DNA of 64,000 nt from CAYQQJ01 sp964419935. GTDB lineage: Bacteria; Pseudomonadota; Gammaproteobacteria; Pseudomonadales; Cellvibrionaceae. The stretch covers positions 1 through 64,000 of the forward strand of contig CAYQQJ010000012.1 of NCBI GenBank assembly GCA_964419935.1, read 5' to 3'. Positions 32,924 to 42,179 of the stretch are shown one piece after another (the first letter of the stretch is position 1; each line of letters opens with the position of its first letter). The notes below the pieces were generated by a model, which was given only the letters and a program-made list of their open reading frames with translations, did not search any database and was not told the DNA's origin. Made by a program: the position numbers and the translations under genes.

Positions 32924-34750
32924 TTACTCCTCGCCCAGAAAACCGCCGGACTGGTGGGCCCAGAGTTGTGCATAGATGCCGTCCCGGGCTATCAGCTCGG
33001 CGTGGGTACCCTGTTCCACTATGCGGCCCGCGTCGAGGACGATCAACCGGTCCAGTGCCGCAATGGTGGACAGGCGATGGGCAATGGCAATTACCGTTTT
33101 ACCCTGCATCAATTCGTTGAGCTTGCTCTGAATGACGGCTTCCACTTCGGAATCCAGCGCAGAGGTCGCTTCATCCAGAATCAACAGCGGCGCGTTCTTG
33201 ACCAGCACCCGGGCGATGGCGATGCGCTGGCGCTGTCCACCCGAGAGCTTCACGCCGCGCTCACCAACATGGGCATCATAGCCGGTGCGGCCCTCGGCAT
33301 CGTGCAGCCCAAGAATGAAATCATGGGCCTCGGCCTGTTTGGCGGCATGGATCATGTCCTCTTCGGTGGCATCCGGTTTGCCATAGAGCAGGTTGTCGCG
33401 CACGGAGCGGTGCAGCAGTGACGTGTCCTGAGTCACCATGCCGATGTGGGCGCGCAGGCTTTCCTGCGTGACCTGGGAGATATCCTGTCCATCAATGCAA
33501 ATAGTGCCGTTTTCAATATCGTAAAAGCGCAGCAGCAGATTGACCAGGGTCGATTTTCCCGCACCCGAGCGGCCGACCAGGCCGATGCGTTCGCCGGGTT
33601 TGACGGTGAGTGAAAATTCCTGCAAAACCGTGTTTGGACCGTAGCGGAAATCGACGTTATCGAAGCGGATTTCGCCCTGGGTGACGCTAAGTGGCGCGGC
33701 ATCGACGGTGTCCTGAACATCCCGCGCCCTGGAAAGGGTATTCATGCCGTCCTTCGCCGTACCGATGTTTTCAAACAGGGTGGAGACTTCCCACATGATC
33801 CATTGGGACATCCCGTAAAGCCGTAGCACCAAGGCCATGGCGGCGGCAATGGCACCGGTTGTGATGGCGTTCAGTTTCCAGAGCCAGACCGAAAGCGCCG
33901 CGATGCCAAATATAAGCAGCGCGTTGATTAGCCACACGGACACGTTCAGCGCAGTCACCAGCCGCATTTGCGGATACACCGTCTGCAGGAAGCGGTCCAT
34001 GCTTTCCCGGGCGTAACCGGATTCCCGACTGGAGTGAGAAAACAGTTTGACTGTGGCGATGTTGGTATAGGTATCTACAATCCGGCCGGTCATTTCCGAT
34101 CGGGCATCGGCTTGGCGGGACGCCACCTGTTCAAGGCGTGGCAAAAAATAGTAAAGCAGTGCGATATAGGCGATCAGCCAAATCAGCAGGGGCAGGGCCA
34201 GCCGCAGGTCCAATGTCGCAACCAGCACCAGCATGCTGCCAAAATACACCAGCACATAGAGCATGACGTCCAGAAGCTTGAGTACAGTCTCCCGCACGGC
34301 CAGCGATGTTTGCATGACTTTGGTGGCAATGCGCCCGGCAAATTCGTCCTGATAAAAACTGAAACTCTGGCCCAACAGATAGCGGTGCGCCTGCCAACGG
34401 ATGGCCATGGGGTAATTGCCGAGCAGGGTCTGGTGGACGACGAGCGACCGCAGCAACACGGCAATGGGTAGACCAATGATTATCACCAGTCCCAGGGGAA
34501 TGGGGCTGCCGTCTGCCTGCAGTGTTAGCGTCTCGGGCGTGGTGGCAGAAAGCCAGTCCACCAATTGGCCGAGAAACCGGAACAGCGAAACTTCCAGAAT
34601 GGCGGTGATACCACACAGCACTGCCATGACCAGAAGAAAGCGCTCGGCACCGCGGGTGTAGTATCTGCAGAAGGCGAATAGCGTGGCTGGAGGTTGACCG
34701 GGTTCTTCTGCAGGGAAAGGCCGTAACAGGCGCTCGAAGAATGCGTACAT
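32924..34750 (-). CDS. ABC exporter, fused permease and ATPase
   Basis: 608 residues. Six membrane helices (about 35-330), then an ATPase with Walker A GRSGAGKST, signature LSGGQRQR, Walker B LLILDEATSALD and H-loop AHRLST. The half-transporter layout matches the MsbA/LmrA-type lipid or drug exporters and works as a dimer. Not MsbA itself by any visible mark, and it lacks the usual lpxK neighbour. It lies 59 bp before the AbgT gene on the same strand, so they may be co-transcribed. Confidence 0.92.
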   Translation of the reverse strand: MYAFFERLLRPFPAEEPGQPPATLFAFCRYYTRGAERFLLVMAVLCGITAILEVSLFRFLGQLVDWLSATTPETLTLQADGSPIPLGLVIIIGLPIAVLLRSLVVHQTLLGNYPMAIRWQAHRYLLGQSFSFYQDEFAGRIATKVMQTSLAVRETVLKLLDVMLYVLVYFGSMLVLVATLDLRLALPLLIWLIAYIALLYYFLPRLEQVASRQADARSEMTGRIVDTYTNIATVKLFSHSSRESGYARESMDRFLQTVYPQMRLVTALNVSVWLINALLIFGIAALSVWLWKLNAITTGAIAAAMALVLRLYGMSQWIMWEVSTLFENIGTAKDGMNTLSRARDVQDTVDAAPLSVTQGEIRFDNVDFRYGPNTVLQEFSLTVKPGERIGLVGRSGAGKSTLVNLLLRFYDIENGTICIDGQDISQVTQESLRAHIGMVTQDTSLLHRSVRDNLLYGKPDATEEDMIHAAKQAEAHDFILGLHDAEGRTGYDAHVGERGVKLSGGQRQRIAIARVLVKNAPLLILDEATSALDSEVEAVIQSKLNELMQGKTVIAIAHRLSTIAALDRLIVLDAGRIVEQGTHAELIARDGIYAQLWAHQSGGFLGEE

Positions 34751-34911
34751 GGTGGCTCCGTGGCTGAGTGAACAGACGAGATATCGCGGAGCGGAGGAGC
34801 TTTGGAGTGGGCGGCAACTAACTCGCGCTGGCTCGCGGTCTGCGGCGCAGTGTCAAACTGCAATGCCCGGTTCGGCCGAAGAGGGCCGAACCCATACCGT
34901 AATTGTCGATG

Positions 34912-35139
34912 CTAAATGAGGGCGAAGCCAATCAAAGCCAAACCGCCAACCGCCATGATCAACACTTCTTTCGCTTTGTTCCATGCGAAGCAGCTGTACA
35001 AGTAAGACAGCGGTGGCAGAAGGACTGTGCAGATTCCCCAGCTGAAGTCCTCGCGAAATGCAATGATCATCAGATAAAACCAGCTGATGACGAGCAGGAC
35101 AGTGCCGAAGGTCATGAATGCGGCCGAAATGGGTTCCAT
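34912..35139 (-). CDS. small two- to three-helix membrane protein
   Basis: 75 residues, largely hydrophobic: segments at about 7-29 and 55-74, and a shorter one at 36-48 (GICTVLLPPLSYLYSCF). No family recognised. GGAG lies 6 bases before the ATG. It is followed by the ABC exporter gene (160 bp) on the same strand. Confidence 0.7.
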   Translation of the reverse strand: MEPISAAFMTFGTVLLVISWFYLMIIAFREDFSWGICTVLLPPLSYLYSCFAWNKAKEVLIMAVGGLALIGFALI

Positions 35140-35284
35140 CGAAGGCTCCTAATATTAATATGTTGCTGCCTCTGGCAGACTCGGACGAAAAAATTTGCCG
35201 AAGTTTACCAGTTTGCTAACTGTCGTGCAGCTGTGAATATTACCGCGCAGTGGCGAACCGGTGAATCTGCAGTGTGAGCTGTGG

Positions 35285-35992
35285 CTAGTCAGCGCTCTCG
35301 ATAACCCGGCTTCGCTGCAGATACCGCGCAATCATCCAGCAAAACAGCGCCCAGGCAATTCCCGCGGTCCAACCCGCCAGAACATCCGTGGGCCAGTGTA
35401 CCCCGAGGTAAACCCGGCTGACGCCGACCAGCAGGGACAAGAGTGTGGCGAGTATCAGCAGGTAGGCGCGCAGCTGCGGGCTTTTCTCCTGGCTGGCAAG
35501 TATCGCCGCCACAGTAAAGAAGGTTGCGGTGGACATCATGCTGTGCCCGCTGGGAAAGCTGGTGGTGTAAACATAGGCGCCGTGGGCCACCAGGTCAGGT
35601 CGCGGGCGGGAAAACAGCATTTTAAGCAGCGAGCTCACAAGAATGCCGCCACCGACGGATAGGGCAAGGTACAGCGCGGTGTGAAACTTCCTTCGCATCA
35701 ACAGAAAGCCCAGTATGCTGAGGGTGAACAGCGTGAGTATGCCCACACCGCCGAGAGCAGTGAGGTCTCGCCCCAATTCCTCCACCCAGTGCGGGCCCAG
35801 TGGGTCTGCCAGGTCAGCCGGGTTGCGCAACGCCAGCAACAGGTGGCGATCCAGTGCTTGGGTGTCGCCCTCGGTCACTTCATCAGCCAATTCCACAAAG
35901 CCCCAGACGCTGCCCAGAATGACTGACAGTATCAGCAGGGTTCTGCCCGTGGGGCCGCCCAACCAATGCATCAATGAGCGTGCTTTTATCAA
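35285..35992 (-). CDS. PAP2 superfamily phosphatase
   Basis: 235 residues with about six membrane helices. The three PAP2 motifs are complete: KMLFSRPRP, PSGHSMMST and SRVYLGVHWPTDVLAG. It dephosphorylates a lipid phosphate, such as phosphatidate or undecaprenyl pyrophosphate, on the periplasmic face. The start is uncertain: TTG 35992 has GGAG 9 bases upstream; ATG 35971 is the next in-frame ATG. Confidence 0.9.
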   Translation of the reverse strand: MIKARSLMHWLGGPTGRTLLILSVILGSVWGFVELADEVTEGDTQALDRHLLLALRNPADLADPLGPHWVEELGRDLTALGGVGILTLFTLSILGFLLMRRKFHTALYLALSVGGGILVSSLLKMLFSRPRPDLVAHGAYVYTTSFPSGHSMMSTATFFTVAAILASQEKSPQLRAYLLILATLLSLLVGVSRVYLGVHWPTDVLAGWTAGIAWALFCWMIARYLQRSRVIESAD

Positions 35993-36197
35993 GTTAGATG
36001 TCTCCGGTGGAAATAGGGTGCGGTAGGAAAGTCTGGAATATGTACAGCAGTGTCAATTCCTGATGCGAAGAGTTCCCTGGCAGAGTTTGTGGCGCGGTAG
36101 GAGGCTTTAGGTTTTCGAGGGGGGATGGGAGGTGAAAAATCAATATGTGCTGCTGACCCCGGAATGGAGCCAGCAGCGCGACAGACCGCGTCAGCGG

Positions 36198-37397
36198 TTA
36201 ATTGCACACCTGGAATTCGACAATGCCGGAGCCGGAACCGAATCGCTGCATGGTGTATTTTTCGATGTCGATCAGGTAACCGTCACCGCCCAGATTTTGA
36301 GTGCAACATCCGTTACAGTCACTGTCGGAACAGGCATCGTAAACGGTACCGGTAATTTCATTGCTGCCCTGTCGCAGGTTCAGAGTGCGCAACCCCAGCC
36401 AGTTCCAGTGATCCAGATGCACGGCAATAATATTGTTGGCCGCCACCCAGGATTCTGGCTGAACGCCGTTCAAGCCATAGAATTGTCCCGCCCACTGACA
36501 GCCGTTGTATTTCACACACTCCTCACTGCCGGGGTCCGGGTAGGATTCATAGTGAGTGAGGTTGGCGGAATACCACTGGGTACCGCAGTCCTGTCCACCA
36601 GAGCTCGAACTGCTTGAAGAGCTGGAAGACGAACTGCTGCTGGAGGAGCCGCCGCTCGGTTCAAAATGTATACGGTTCAGGTTGAAGTCCCCGGCACCCA
36701 CATTCACGCGCAAAGTATAGGTTCCCCCCGCCACGGTCACCTGGCCAATGACATGGGATTGCCACGCTTGCCAGCCCCCGGTATTGCCGACATTGCCACT
36801 GGCAATCGAGTTGCCATTTAACAGCAGGGAGTAATTCCCACCGCCGACTTCAGATGCCACGCGCGTGCTGATGTCATAGGTGCCCGCGCCGAGGGTTACG
36901 CTGTATTCCAGCCATTCGCCGGCGACGATCCAGCCCACGTTGTAGCCGCCGCCACTGTCGTTCGCGATCTCGATATCAACATTGTCATTGCGGAACGCGC
37001 CACCTTCATTGCCGGACGTCGTGTCGTAGTAATTGACGTAGTCTTCAGCCTCTACTGATACAGGAACCGCGCCGAAGCCGCTGGAAGAACTACTGCTGGA
37101 GGAACTGGAGCTACTGGACGAAGAGCTGCTTGAAGAGCTGGAACTTGATGAGCTGCCTCCGCAGGAATCCACATACTTCCACTCTTGCCAGGGGCCTGAA
37201 TGAGATTCGGGGTTCATGCCCTGACTCCACCACATGGCGTTGTATGCGTTGCCATTCAGTTGTACCTGAGTGCCGCCGTTATAAGCGGTGGCACTGTTCC
37301 AGGTAGGCAGGCCGCTACAATCAATCGCCGCCATGGTACTCATGGCGCACATGCCGCCACAAACCAAACCCGTGAGTGTCATTATTTTCTTTAACAT
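36198..37397 (-). CDS. secreted multi-CBM protein with poly-serine linkers
   Basis: 399 residues. Signal peptide (about 1-24). A CBM5/12-like domain (about 25-80, PTWNSATAYNGGTQVQLNG, AMWWSQGMNPE, GPWQEW) is followed by a long poly-Ser linker, a CBM6-like domain (about 110-232, VEAEDYVNYYDT...GWIVAGEWLEYSV...FNLNRIHFE) and a second poly-Ser linker. The C-terminal domain of about 130 residues is Cys-rich (ACSDSDCNGCCTQN...YLIDIEKYTMQRF) and not one I can name. No catalytic glycosidase domain is seen. It probably binds chitin, cellulose or xylan. ATG 37397 has GGAGG 8 bases upstream. Confidence 0.88.
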   Translation of the reverse strand: MLKKIMTLTGLVCGGMCAMSTMAAIDCSGLPTWNSATAYNGGTQVQLNGNAYNAMWWSQGMNPESHSGPWQEWKYVDSCGGSSSSSSSSSSSSSSSSSSSSSSSSSGFGAVPVSVEAEDYVNYYDTTSGNEGGAFRNDNVDIEIANDSGGGYNVGWIVAGEWLEYSVTLGAGTYDISTRVASEVGGGNYSLLLNGNSIASGNVGNTGGWQAWQSHVIGQVTVAGGTYTLRVNVGAGDFNLNRIHFEPSGGSSSSSSSSSSSSSSSSGGQDCGTQWYSANLTHYESYPDPGSEECVKYNGCQWAGQFYGLNGVQPESWVAANNIIAVHLDHWNWLGLRTLNLRQGSNEITGTVYDACSDSDCNGCCTQNLGGDGYLIDIEKYTMQRFGSGSGIVEFQVCN

Positions 37398-37704
37398 TGC
37401 TACCACCTCCTGCTGTTTTAGTTTTAAGGTGTTGCTGTCAATATTATTTTGATTCTTGCTCTACCCACATTGGTGCCTCCTGTACTGGCACAGTGACAAC
37501 AGCGCACGCAAAATGACAGCGCTGTTCTTTTTGTGGAATGTCACCCTAGCACCGCGCTTAATAGGCGTCTAGCGACTTACTCGCACAAGTGCGTATTTTG
37601 GCATCGGGAACTGCAAATCCGGCGCTTCGCACACCTTTACCAATAGTCTTTCCCTGCGTGACGTTGGTATCGAAATAAATCGCGATTTTTTAATAGCGAA
37701 CATG
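37398..37704. other. 307-bp intergenic region
   Basis: Upstream of the CBM protein gene. A hairpin AACAGCGC/GCGCTGTT with a 13-base loop and following CTTTTT lies at 37498-37532 in plus orientation; no plus-strand gene ends there, so it is a terminator without a known transcript or part of the CBM gene's leader. No other structure recognised. Confidence 0.45.
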
Positions 37705-38325
37705 TTAACGATTCAGTACGCGCAGACCCGACGTTGATACCATTACGCCCGAGCCAGTGACTGCGGCCTGTGCCACGTTAAAATCAAGGGGCGCCGACTT
37801 CCAGGATTGTGCTCCCAGGGTGAAGGTAACCGTGGTGTCGTCATGCCATACAACCCGAAATTCATAGGGTGTAGCAGGCAAAATTTCTGCTTGAAGGGGC
37901 AGAGACCAATCCTGCTCTCTGTTGATCCATTGCTCGGCGACGCCAGTGAATGGTGTTTTGGCAACAATCGCCTTGCCGGCGGCGTCGAGCTGGTATTCCT
38001 GGATGCGAAAGGTAAATCTCAACACCTGGTCGCCATCTTCCGACGTCAACTCGAATGCGACCATGGGTGCCCAGTTTCGGTGAGGCCGAACACCATCAAT
38101 CTGTAATTGCCCTTCAATCCCCCGGCTATCGGGAACCAGCTGGGGCCGACACTTTTTAATCTTCCCAGGATCTACAGCCAGCACACAATCCGGTATGGTC
38201 ACCGCCGACAGTGGTGTTTCGTTCGCACTATCGGTTGCCATCGGTTGTATTCGCGGGTTGCTGCAGGCGGCCAGCAAAAGCGCGGCGAGTGCAGTGACGG
38301 CGGCTGATCTCATGGTTGATGTCAT
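37705..38325 (-). CDS. lipoprotein of unknown function
   Basis: 206 residues. The lipobox LLAAC places lipidation at Cys21. The mature part looks like a concanavalin/jelly-roll-like beta-rich domain (NWAPMVAFELTSEDGDQVLRFTFRIQEYQL, VVWHDDTTVTFTLGAQSWKSAPL) ending GVMVSTSGLRVLNR; this is a guess from the strand pattern. Two Cys (PDCVLAV and KKCRPQ) could form a disulfide. ATG 38325 is chosen because it starts the lipoprotein signal; the frame is open far upstream but not used. Confidence 0.75.
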   Translation of the reverse strand: MTSTMRSAAVTALAALLLAACSNPRIQPMATDSANETPLSAVTIPDCVLAVDPGKIKKCRPQLVPDSRGIEGQLQIDGVRPHRNWAPMVAFELTSEDGDQVLRFTFRIQEYQLDAAGKAIVAKTPFTGVAEQWINREQDWSLPLQAEILPATPYEFRVVWHDDTTVTFTLGAQSWKSAPLDFNVAQAAVTGSGVMVSTSGLRVLNR

Positions 38326-38536
38326 GTGCAAGGGCCCTTTATCAATTTTTATTCGGGCCGACAGGCTATCCCATATCCGCTGTACATTCAAAAGCCGAGT
38401 TCTGAATTTAAGCACGAGCCGACGCCTGGATGAAGCTAAACCCGCCGTGATATCCTGCGCCAATAAGTCTGCGAAGGCAGGTACAACAAACATGGCGCGC
38501 ATCGCTCGACTGGCTGCGGCGACCAAGGAGCGAAAT

Positions 38537-39979
38537 ATGGCAAAGCTGGAGTGTCATTTTTTTCCTGAAACCCCCGCGGTCTGGGCCTGCCAGAACTGCA
38601 GCACCCACTATGGTGAAAAAGCCATTCCCCAGGGGCGCAGTCGTCACTGGGGACGACAGGGTCCGAGATGTATTCGTTGTAATAGTGGCCTCGACCATTT
38701 AGGTAATGCCACGGACGCCAAACCGTTCTGGCAAATGCTGCCACACTTCTTCCGCTATCCGCTGCATCTGAACAGTATGCTGGTGGTTGCCCTTGTCGTA
38801 GGGCTGAGTCTTCTATTCGGCCAGAACCTCTTCACGGTTTTTCTGCTGTTACTGGCCGCAGCCATTGTAGTGAAATACAGCTTCGCGATTATCGAGCAGC
38901 GCGGTAGCGGTGATACGGTGCCGCCACGGCTGAGTGCCGTGATCAGTGGCGACGAACACCATCTGTTCCTGCGTCAAATCGCGGTACTTTTTTTAATGGG
39001 TGTCGCAGTGGGAGTTGCTGGCCATGTGAGTCAGCTTCTCGGCGTTGTGGTTGCGGCGTTTCTCACCTTGGCCACGCCCGCAAGCATTATGTTATTGGCC
39101 ATTGAAAAGTCCGTTCGGCGAGCGCTGGATCCTTTCGCACTGGTCGCGCTGATGTTTGCAGTCGGCTGGCCCTATTTGCTGTTGTGGTTCTGCGTACAAG
39201 TTATTTCCGCTGGCCCGGTGTATGTTCTTGGCTGGTTCGCAGCGGCTTTGCCTGCTCCGGCGGTTCTTCCGGTATTGGCATTTGTGATGGTGTATTTTAC
39301 CTTCTCACTTTATGCCATGCTCGGCTACGTGCTGTTTGAATATCAAAGAGAGCTCGGTTTTGACGCCGCGGTGGATGACGATGATGAGGCCGCGGATTTT
39401 CGTGAATTTGAAAAATTGCGCGCTTTAGGTGAATCCACAGTCCTTACCATTGACGGTGAGTACGAGCGCGCGCGGGCGTGTCTTCGCCGTGCCCTGGATG
39501 TGGCGCGGGACGATATCGACCTGCACTTGCACTATCACAAATTATTGATGCTGTTGAATGATGACGAAGCCCTGGCGAATCATTGCGACTATTTGGTTGG
39601 CATATTGGCGCGGGGCAATATGCTGAGCCGGGCAGTGCCGGTTTTATTGGATGTCCAGAAGCGGATTCCCGGTTTTCGCCTGGCGAACACCAGCCAGGCC
39701 ATCGAAGTTGCCAAGCTGTTGCAAATGCAAGGCCAGCACAAATCAGTGATCCGTCTGTTTCAGAATTTTCATAAGACACATGGCAAGGATCCACTGCTTC
39801 CGGATGCCTACCTGTTGGTGGCAACCATCCTGTTCGAATACCTGGGTGAAGATGCCAAGGCCGAGGCTATTATAAAGTTTGTGCTTAACCATTATCCGAA
39901 TCACCCCAGCAGAAGTCAGTATGAAAGGCTGCAGTCGGTCATTCGTCAGCCGTCGGTTAAACCATTGAGCAGATCATAA
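38537..39979 (+). CDS. membrane protein with N-terminal zinc ribbon and C-terminal helical repeats
   Basis: 480 residues. Two CxxC pairs (C18/C21 and C45/C48) make a zinc ribbon at the N-terminus. About five to six hydrophobic helices follow (about 82-275), then an acidic stretch DDDDEAADF and a TPR-like helical region (about 315-470: GEYERARACLRRALDVA..., HKSVIRLFQNF). I know no family with this exact make-up. AAGGAG lies 8 bases before the ATG. Divergent from the lipoprotein gene, and its stop abuts the rhomboid gene's stop (convergent). Confidence 0.75.
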   Translation: MAKLECHFFPETPAVWACQNCSTHYGEKAIPQGRSRHWGRQGPRCIRCNSGLDHLGNATDAKPFWQMLPHFFRYPLHLNSMLVVALVVGLSLLFGQNLFTVFLLLLAAAIVVKYSFAIIEQRGSGDTVPPRLSAVISGDEHHLFLRQIAVLFLMGVAVGVAGHVSQLLGVVVAAFLTLATPASIMLLAIEKSVRRALDPFALVALMFAVGWPYLLLWFCVQVISAGPVYVLGWFAAALPAPAVLPVLAFVMVYFTFSLYAMLGYVLFEYQRELGFDAAVDDDDEAADFREFEKLRALGESTVLTIDGEYERARACLRRALDVARDDIDLHLHYHKLLMLLNDDEALANHCDYLVGILARGNMLSRAVPVLLDVQKRIPGFRLANTSQAIEVAKLLQMQGQHKSVIRLFQNFHKTHGKDPLLPDAYLLVATILFEYLGEDAKAEAIIKFVLNHYPNHPSRSQYERLQSVIRQPSVKPLSRS

Positions 39980-41440
39980 TCACGAAGCTGAAGAACCTGT
40001 TGTTGGCTGGATCCGGTCCAGCCAGTCGGCAATGCGTCTGGTATGAGCATTTTGATTGTGCTTGCGATAATGATGCGCCATTTGATTCAAAAGTTTTATT
40101 GTCGCCTGCAAATTGCCACCGCGTTCCTGTGCGGCTCTAACAAACTCCTCACTTTGTCGGCAAGCTCCGGCGAGCCAGTATTTTCGAGCCAGCATCAGAT
40201 ACATATTTCCGGTCAAAGCCGGCGTCTGCGGGGCCACGGCGGAATATTCCTTGATGATCTGGTCAATATGCGGCTGCCATTCAGAAAACTCGGTGTCGCT
40301 TGATGTGAACTGCTTGAGCAAGGCGAATACCGCTTCGTGAAATGGTTTTTCTGTCGGCTGGATTTTGTGGAGATCGAATAGAATGCTCCAAGGTCGGGGA
40401 TCCGTTGCAAACTTCTGACACAGCCAGCGGGCAAGTGTGCGAGCTCGAGTGTAGTCCAGCTGCGTCATCGCCTGCCGGACCTTGTTCAAGCCCTCGGCGA
40501 CTTCGTCGCGCTGGGTTTTCTGTTCCTCTTCTTCCGCGAACTGCTGCTGACTTTTCTGGGCAATAAACATAAGTAGCGCTCCTGCCAGAAGCCCGCCAAT
40601 ATGCGCCCAGTAAGCGGTGTTGGACTCAGTAAAGAAGTGGCCGTAAAGCTCTTTCGCCAACCACAGCGGAAGAATGAAAAGTGCCGGTGCGCGAAATTCA
40701 CCAAAATAGAAAACAACGGTGTAAAAGAAGCGAATTTTTCTCAGCCGGTAGAGCGACAGATACATACCCATCAGCCCAGAAATCGCGCCGGATGCACCTA
40801 CCAACGGACCCCACGACTCGGGGTTGAGTGCAATGAATAAAACATCGGCCGCAACTCCGCTGACAAGGTACATGGCGATATAGGCGTGCGGCCGCAAAAC
40901 GCTTTCCAGCGTAAAGCCAAACAGAAAAAGGAAGACCATGTTGCCAACCAGGTGCGCCCAGCCACCGTGGAGGAACAGACTGGTGATGAAGGTCCAGGGC
41001 TTCGCCTCGGCGGGAGTCAGTCCGGCGGCGATGCTGCTCAACCGGTTACGCTCCTGCTCGAACTCACTGCGGGCGGTTTGCCACTGCGCGGTTTCCTCAT
41101 TGATCGCCGGAAGTTGTTCCCACAGCTTTTCCAGATACTGATCAAACCCGCGGTCATAAAAAATTGACCAGAATATCTGATAGCCCTGGTGCTCTCGATC
41201 AGCCATTGCCTCCAGCGCCACGGCATCCTCGGGGCTCTCGGCCCGCAGATAATCCACGTAATGATCCCGCTCCAGCGGCAGCAGCTTATGGGCTTCATAA
41301 ATTGCCGCAGCCTGATCCGCAATTTCCCCATCGTTGCCCTGATATATCAGGAACACCAACAGGTTAACCAGTATCAAGCCAATAGTAATAATGGGCGGTT
41401 TGGACCAGTCGGGTTTGTTCTGGATGGGTATTATCAACAT
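39980..41440 (-). CDS. rhomboid intramembrane serine protease with C-terminal helical domain
   Basis: 486 residues. Catalytic Ser217 (GASGAISG) and His280 (WAHIGG) are both present, with the conserved His/Asn segment HGGWAHLVGNM (about 158-168). A long soluble insert (about 36-145) separates the first helix from the rest. After the sixth helix an extra TPR-like region of about 190 residues follows (about 295-480). It would cut membrane proteins within a helix; the substrate is unknown. Two of the long accessory parts have no assigned role. Confidence 0.92.
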   Translation of the reverse strand: MLIIPIQNKPDWSKPPIITIGLILVNLLVFLIYQGNDGEIADQAAAIYEAHKLLPLERDHYVDYLRAESPEDAVALEAMADREHQGYQIFWSIFYDRGFDQYLEKLWEQLPAINEETAQWQTARSEFEQERNRLSSIAAGLTPAEAKPWTFITSLFLHGGWAHLVGNMVFLFLFGFTLESVLRPHAYIAMYLVSGVAADVLFIALNPESWGPLVGASGAISGLMGMYLSLYRLRKIRFFYTVVFYFGEFRAPALFILPLWLAKELYGHFFTESNTAYWAHIGGLLAGALLMFIAQKSQQQFAEEEEQKTQRDEVAEGLNKVRQAMTQLDYTRARTLARWLCQKFATDPRPWSILFDLHKIQPTEKPFHEAVFALLKQFTSSDTEFSEWQPHIDQIIKEYSAVAPQTPALTGNMYLMLARKYWLAGACRQSEEFVRAAQERGGNLQATIKLLNQMAHHYRKHNQNAHTRRIADWLDRIQPTTGSSAS

Positions 41441-41660
41441 GTGTGGGTGCTATCCCTTGCGTTGTTATTAGCTTTTGCTGTGGCGGATCGATGGGTGCGA
41501 GCCGGGTATATCAGCGACCTACGTAATATAATACATAGTCTGAACCACCACACTTCAACATGATAGGTTGTAGCGATAGAACGACGGGATCGGGCAGAGC
41601 GACCTCGATAGGATGGGCGGGTTCTGGATGGCAAAAACACAGGTATTGGCATCCACAGGG

Positions 41661-41795
41661 GTGAGGTACAGGATGTGCCGAGTCCATCGAACCATCAGGT
41701 AAAGAGAGGTTCGATTCCATGTGTGCCCCAAAACCAAAAAAGGCCCGCAACGCTGCGCGTCTTCTTCGAAATCATATATCGTGCCCGGAGGCGGA
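41661..41795. repeat. truncated copy of the tRNA-Phe 3' end and downstream tail
   Basis: This copy runs from GTGAGGTACAGGATGTGCC, through AGGTTCGATTCCATGTGTG and the terminator remnant, to TGCCCGGAGGCGGA, the last 14 bases of tRNA-Phe read on the plus strand, and then diverges. It matches 41844-41972, offset 183 bp, with a few substitutions and a 4-base indel near 41683-41686. Confidence 0.85.
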
Positions 41796-41843
41796 AAGCG
41801 CGGCAGGATGGCCGCGATTGACTGCGACAGCAGCTCTGCAGAG

Positions 41844-41972
41844 GTGAGGTACAGGATGTGCCGAGTCGAACCATCAGGTAAAGAGAGGTTCGATTCCATG
41901 TGTGCCCCAAAACCAAAAAAGGCCCGCAATGCTGCGAGCCTTCTTCGAAATTATATGGTGCCCGGAGGCGGA
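41844..41972. repeat. native tRNA-Phe tail, second copy of the direct repeat
   Basis: Matches 41661-41795 closely; its end overlaps the intact tRNA-Phe gene (41956-42031). Confidence 0.85.
41914..41940 (-). terminator. tRNA-Phe terminator
   Basis: On the minus strand GGCTCGCAGCATTGCGGGCC forms a stem (with one G-U pair) and is followed by TTTTTTGG. It starts 16 bases after the CCA end. Confidence 0.85.
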
Positions 41973-42031
41973 ATCGAACCACCGACACGGGGATTTTCAA
42001 TCCCCTGCTCTACCGACTGAGCTATCCGGGC
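41956..42031 (-). tRNA. tRNA-Phe (anticodon GAA)
   Basis: 76 bases with encoded CCA. Minus-strand acceptor GCCCGGA pairs with TCCGGGC; the D arm is GCTCAGTCGGTAGAGC; the anticodon stem GGGGA/TCCCC carries TTGAAAA with anticodon GAA; the T arm is GGTTCGATTCC. All stems pair, so the gene looks functional. A promoter and terminator are visible. Confidence 0.97.
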
Positions 42032-42079
42032 CTTGCTGCTTTACGCGCCATCAATAGTGCCGTTTGGCGCGAGGCGCGT

Positions 42080-42108
42080 ATTAAACCCGCTCGGCGCTGT
42101 GGAGTCAA
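42080..42108 (-). promoter_or_regulatory. sigma-70 promoter of tRNA-Phe
   Basis: Minus strand TTGACT-N17-TTTAAT (5 of 6 in each box), with a GC-rich stretch (ACGCGCC) just after the -10, typical of stable-RNA promoters under stringent control. The start would lie about 40 bases before the mature tRNA. Confidence 0.85.
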
Positions 42109-42179
42109 TAGGGTGGCGGGAAAGTTGGTGAAATCGCGGTGATGGCCGGCGGAGGAGTTTGCGAGTTTATACTCACTCA

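Larger units (their letters stand above)
41441..41955. other. 515-bp region with tandem copies of the tRNA-Phe tail
   Basis: Contains two copies of a block of about 130 bp (41661-41795 and 41844-41972) that includes the tRNA terminator and the tRNA 3' end; only the second belongs to a complete tRNA. Frames that stay open here are products of the repeat, not genes. Nothing recognised in 41441-41660. Confidence 0.7.

Noticed and set aside
36132..36617. 161-codon plus-strand open frame over the CBM protein gene
   Set aside because: It is the reverse of the conserved C-terminal domain and lacks any recognised motif.
41555..41929. Similar small open frames in the tRNA-Phe tail
   Set aside because: They exist only because the direct repeat copies the same open frame; there is no ribosome site and one frame runs through the tRNA terminator.
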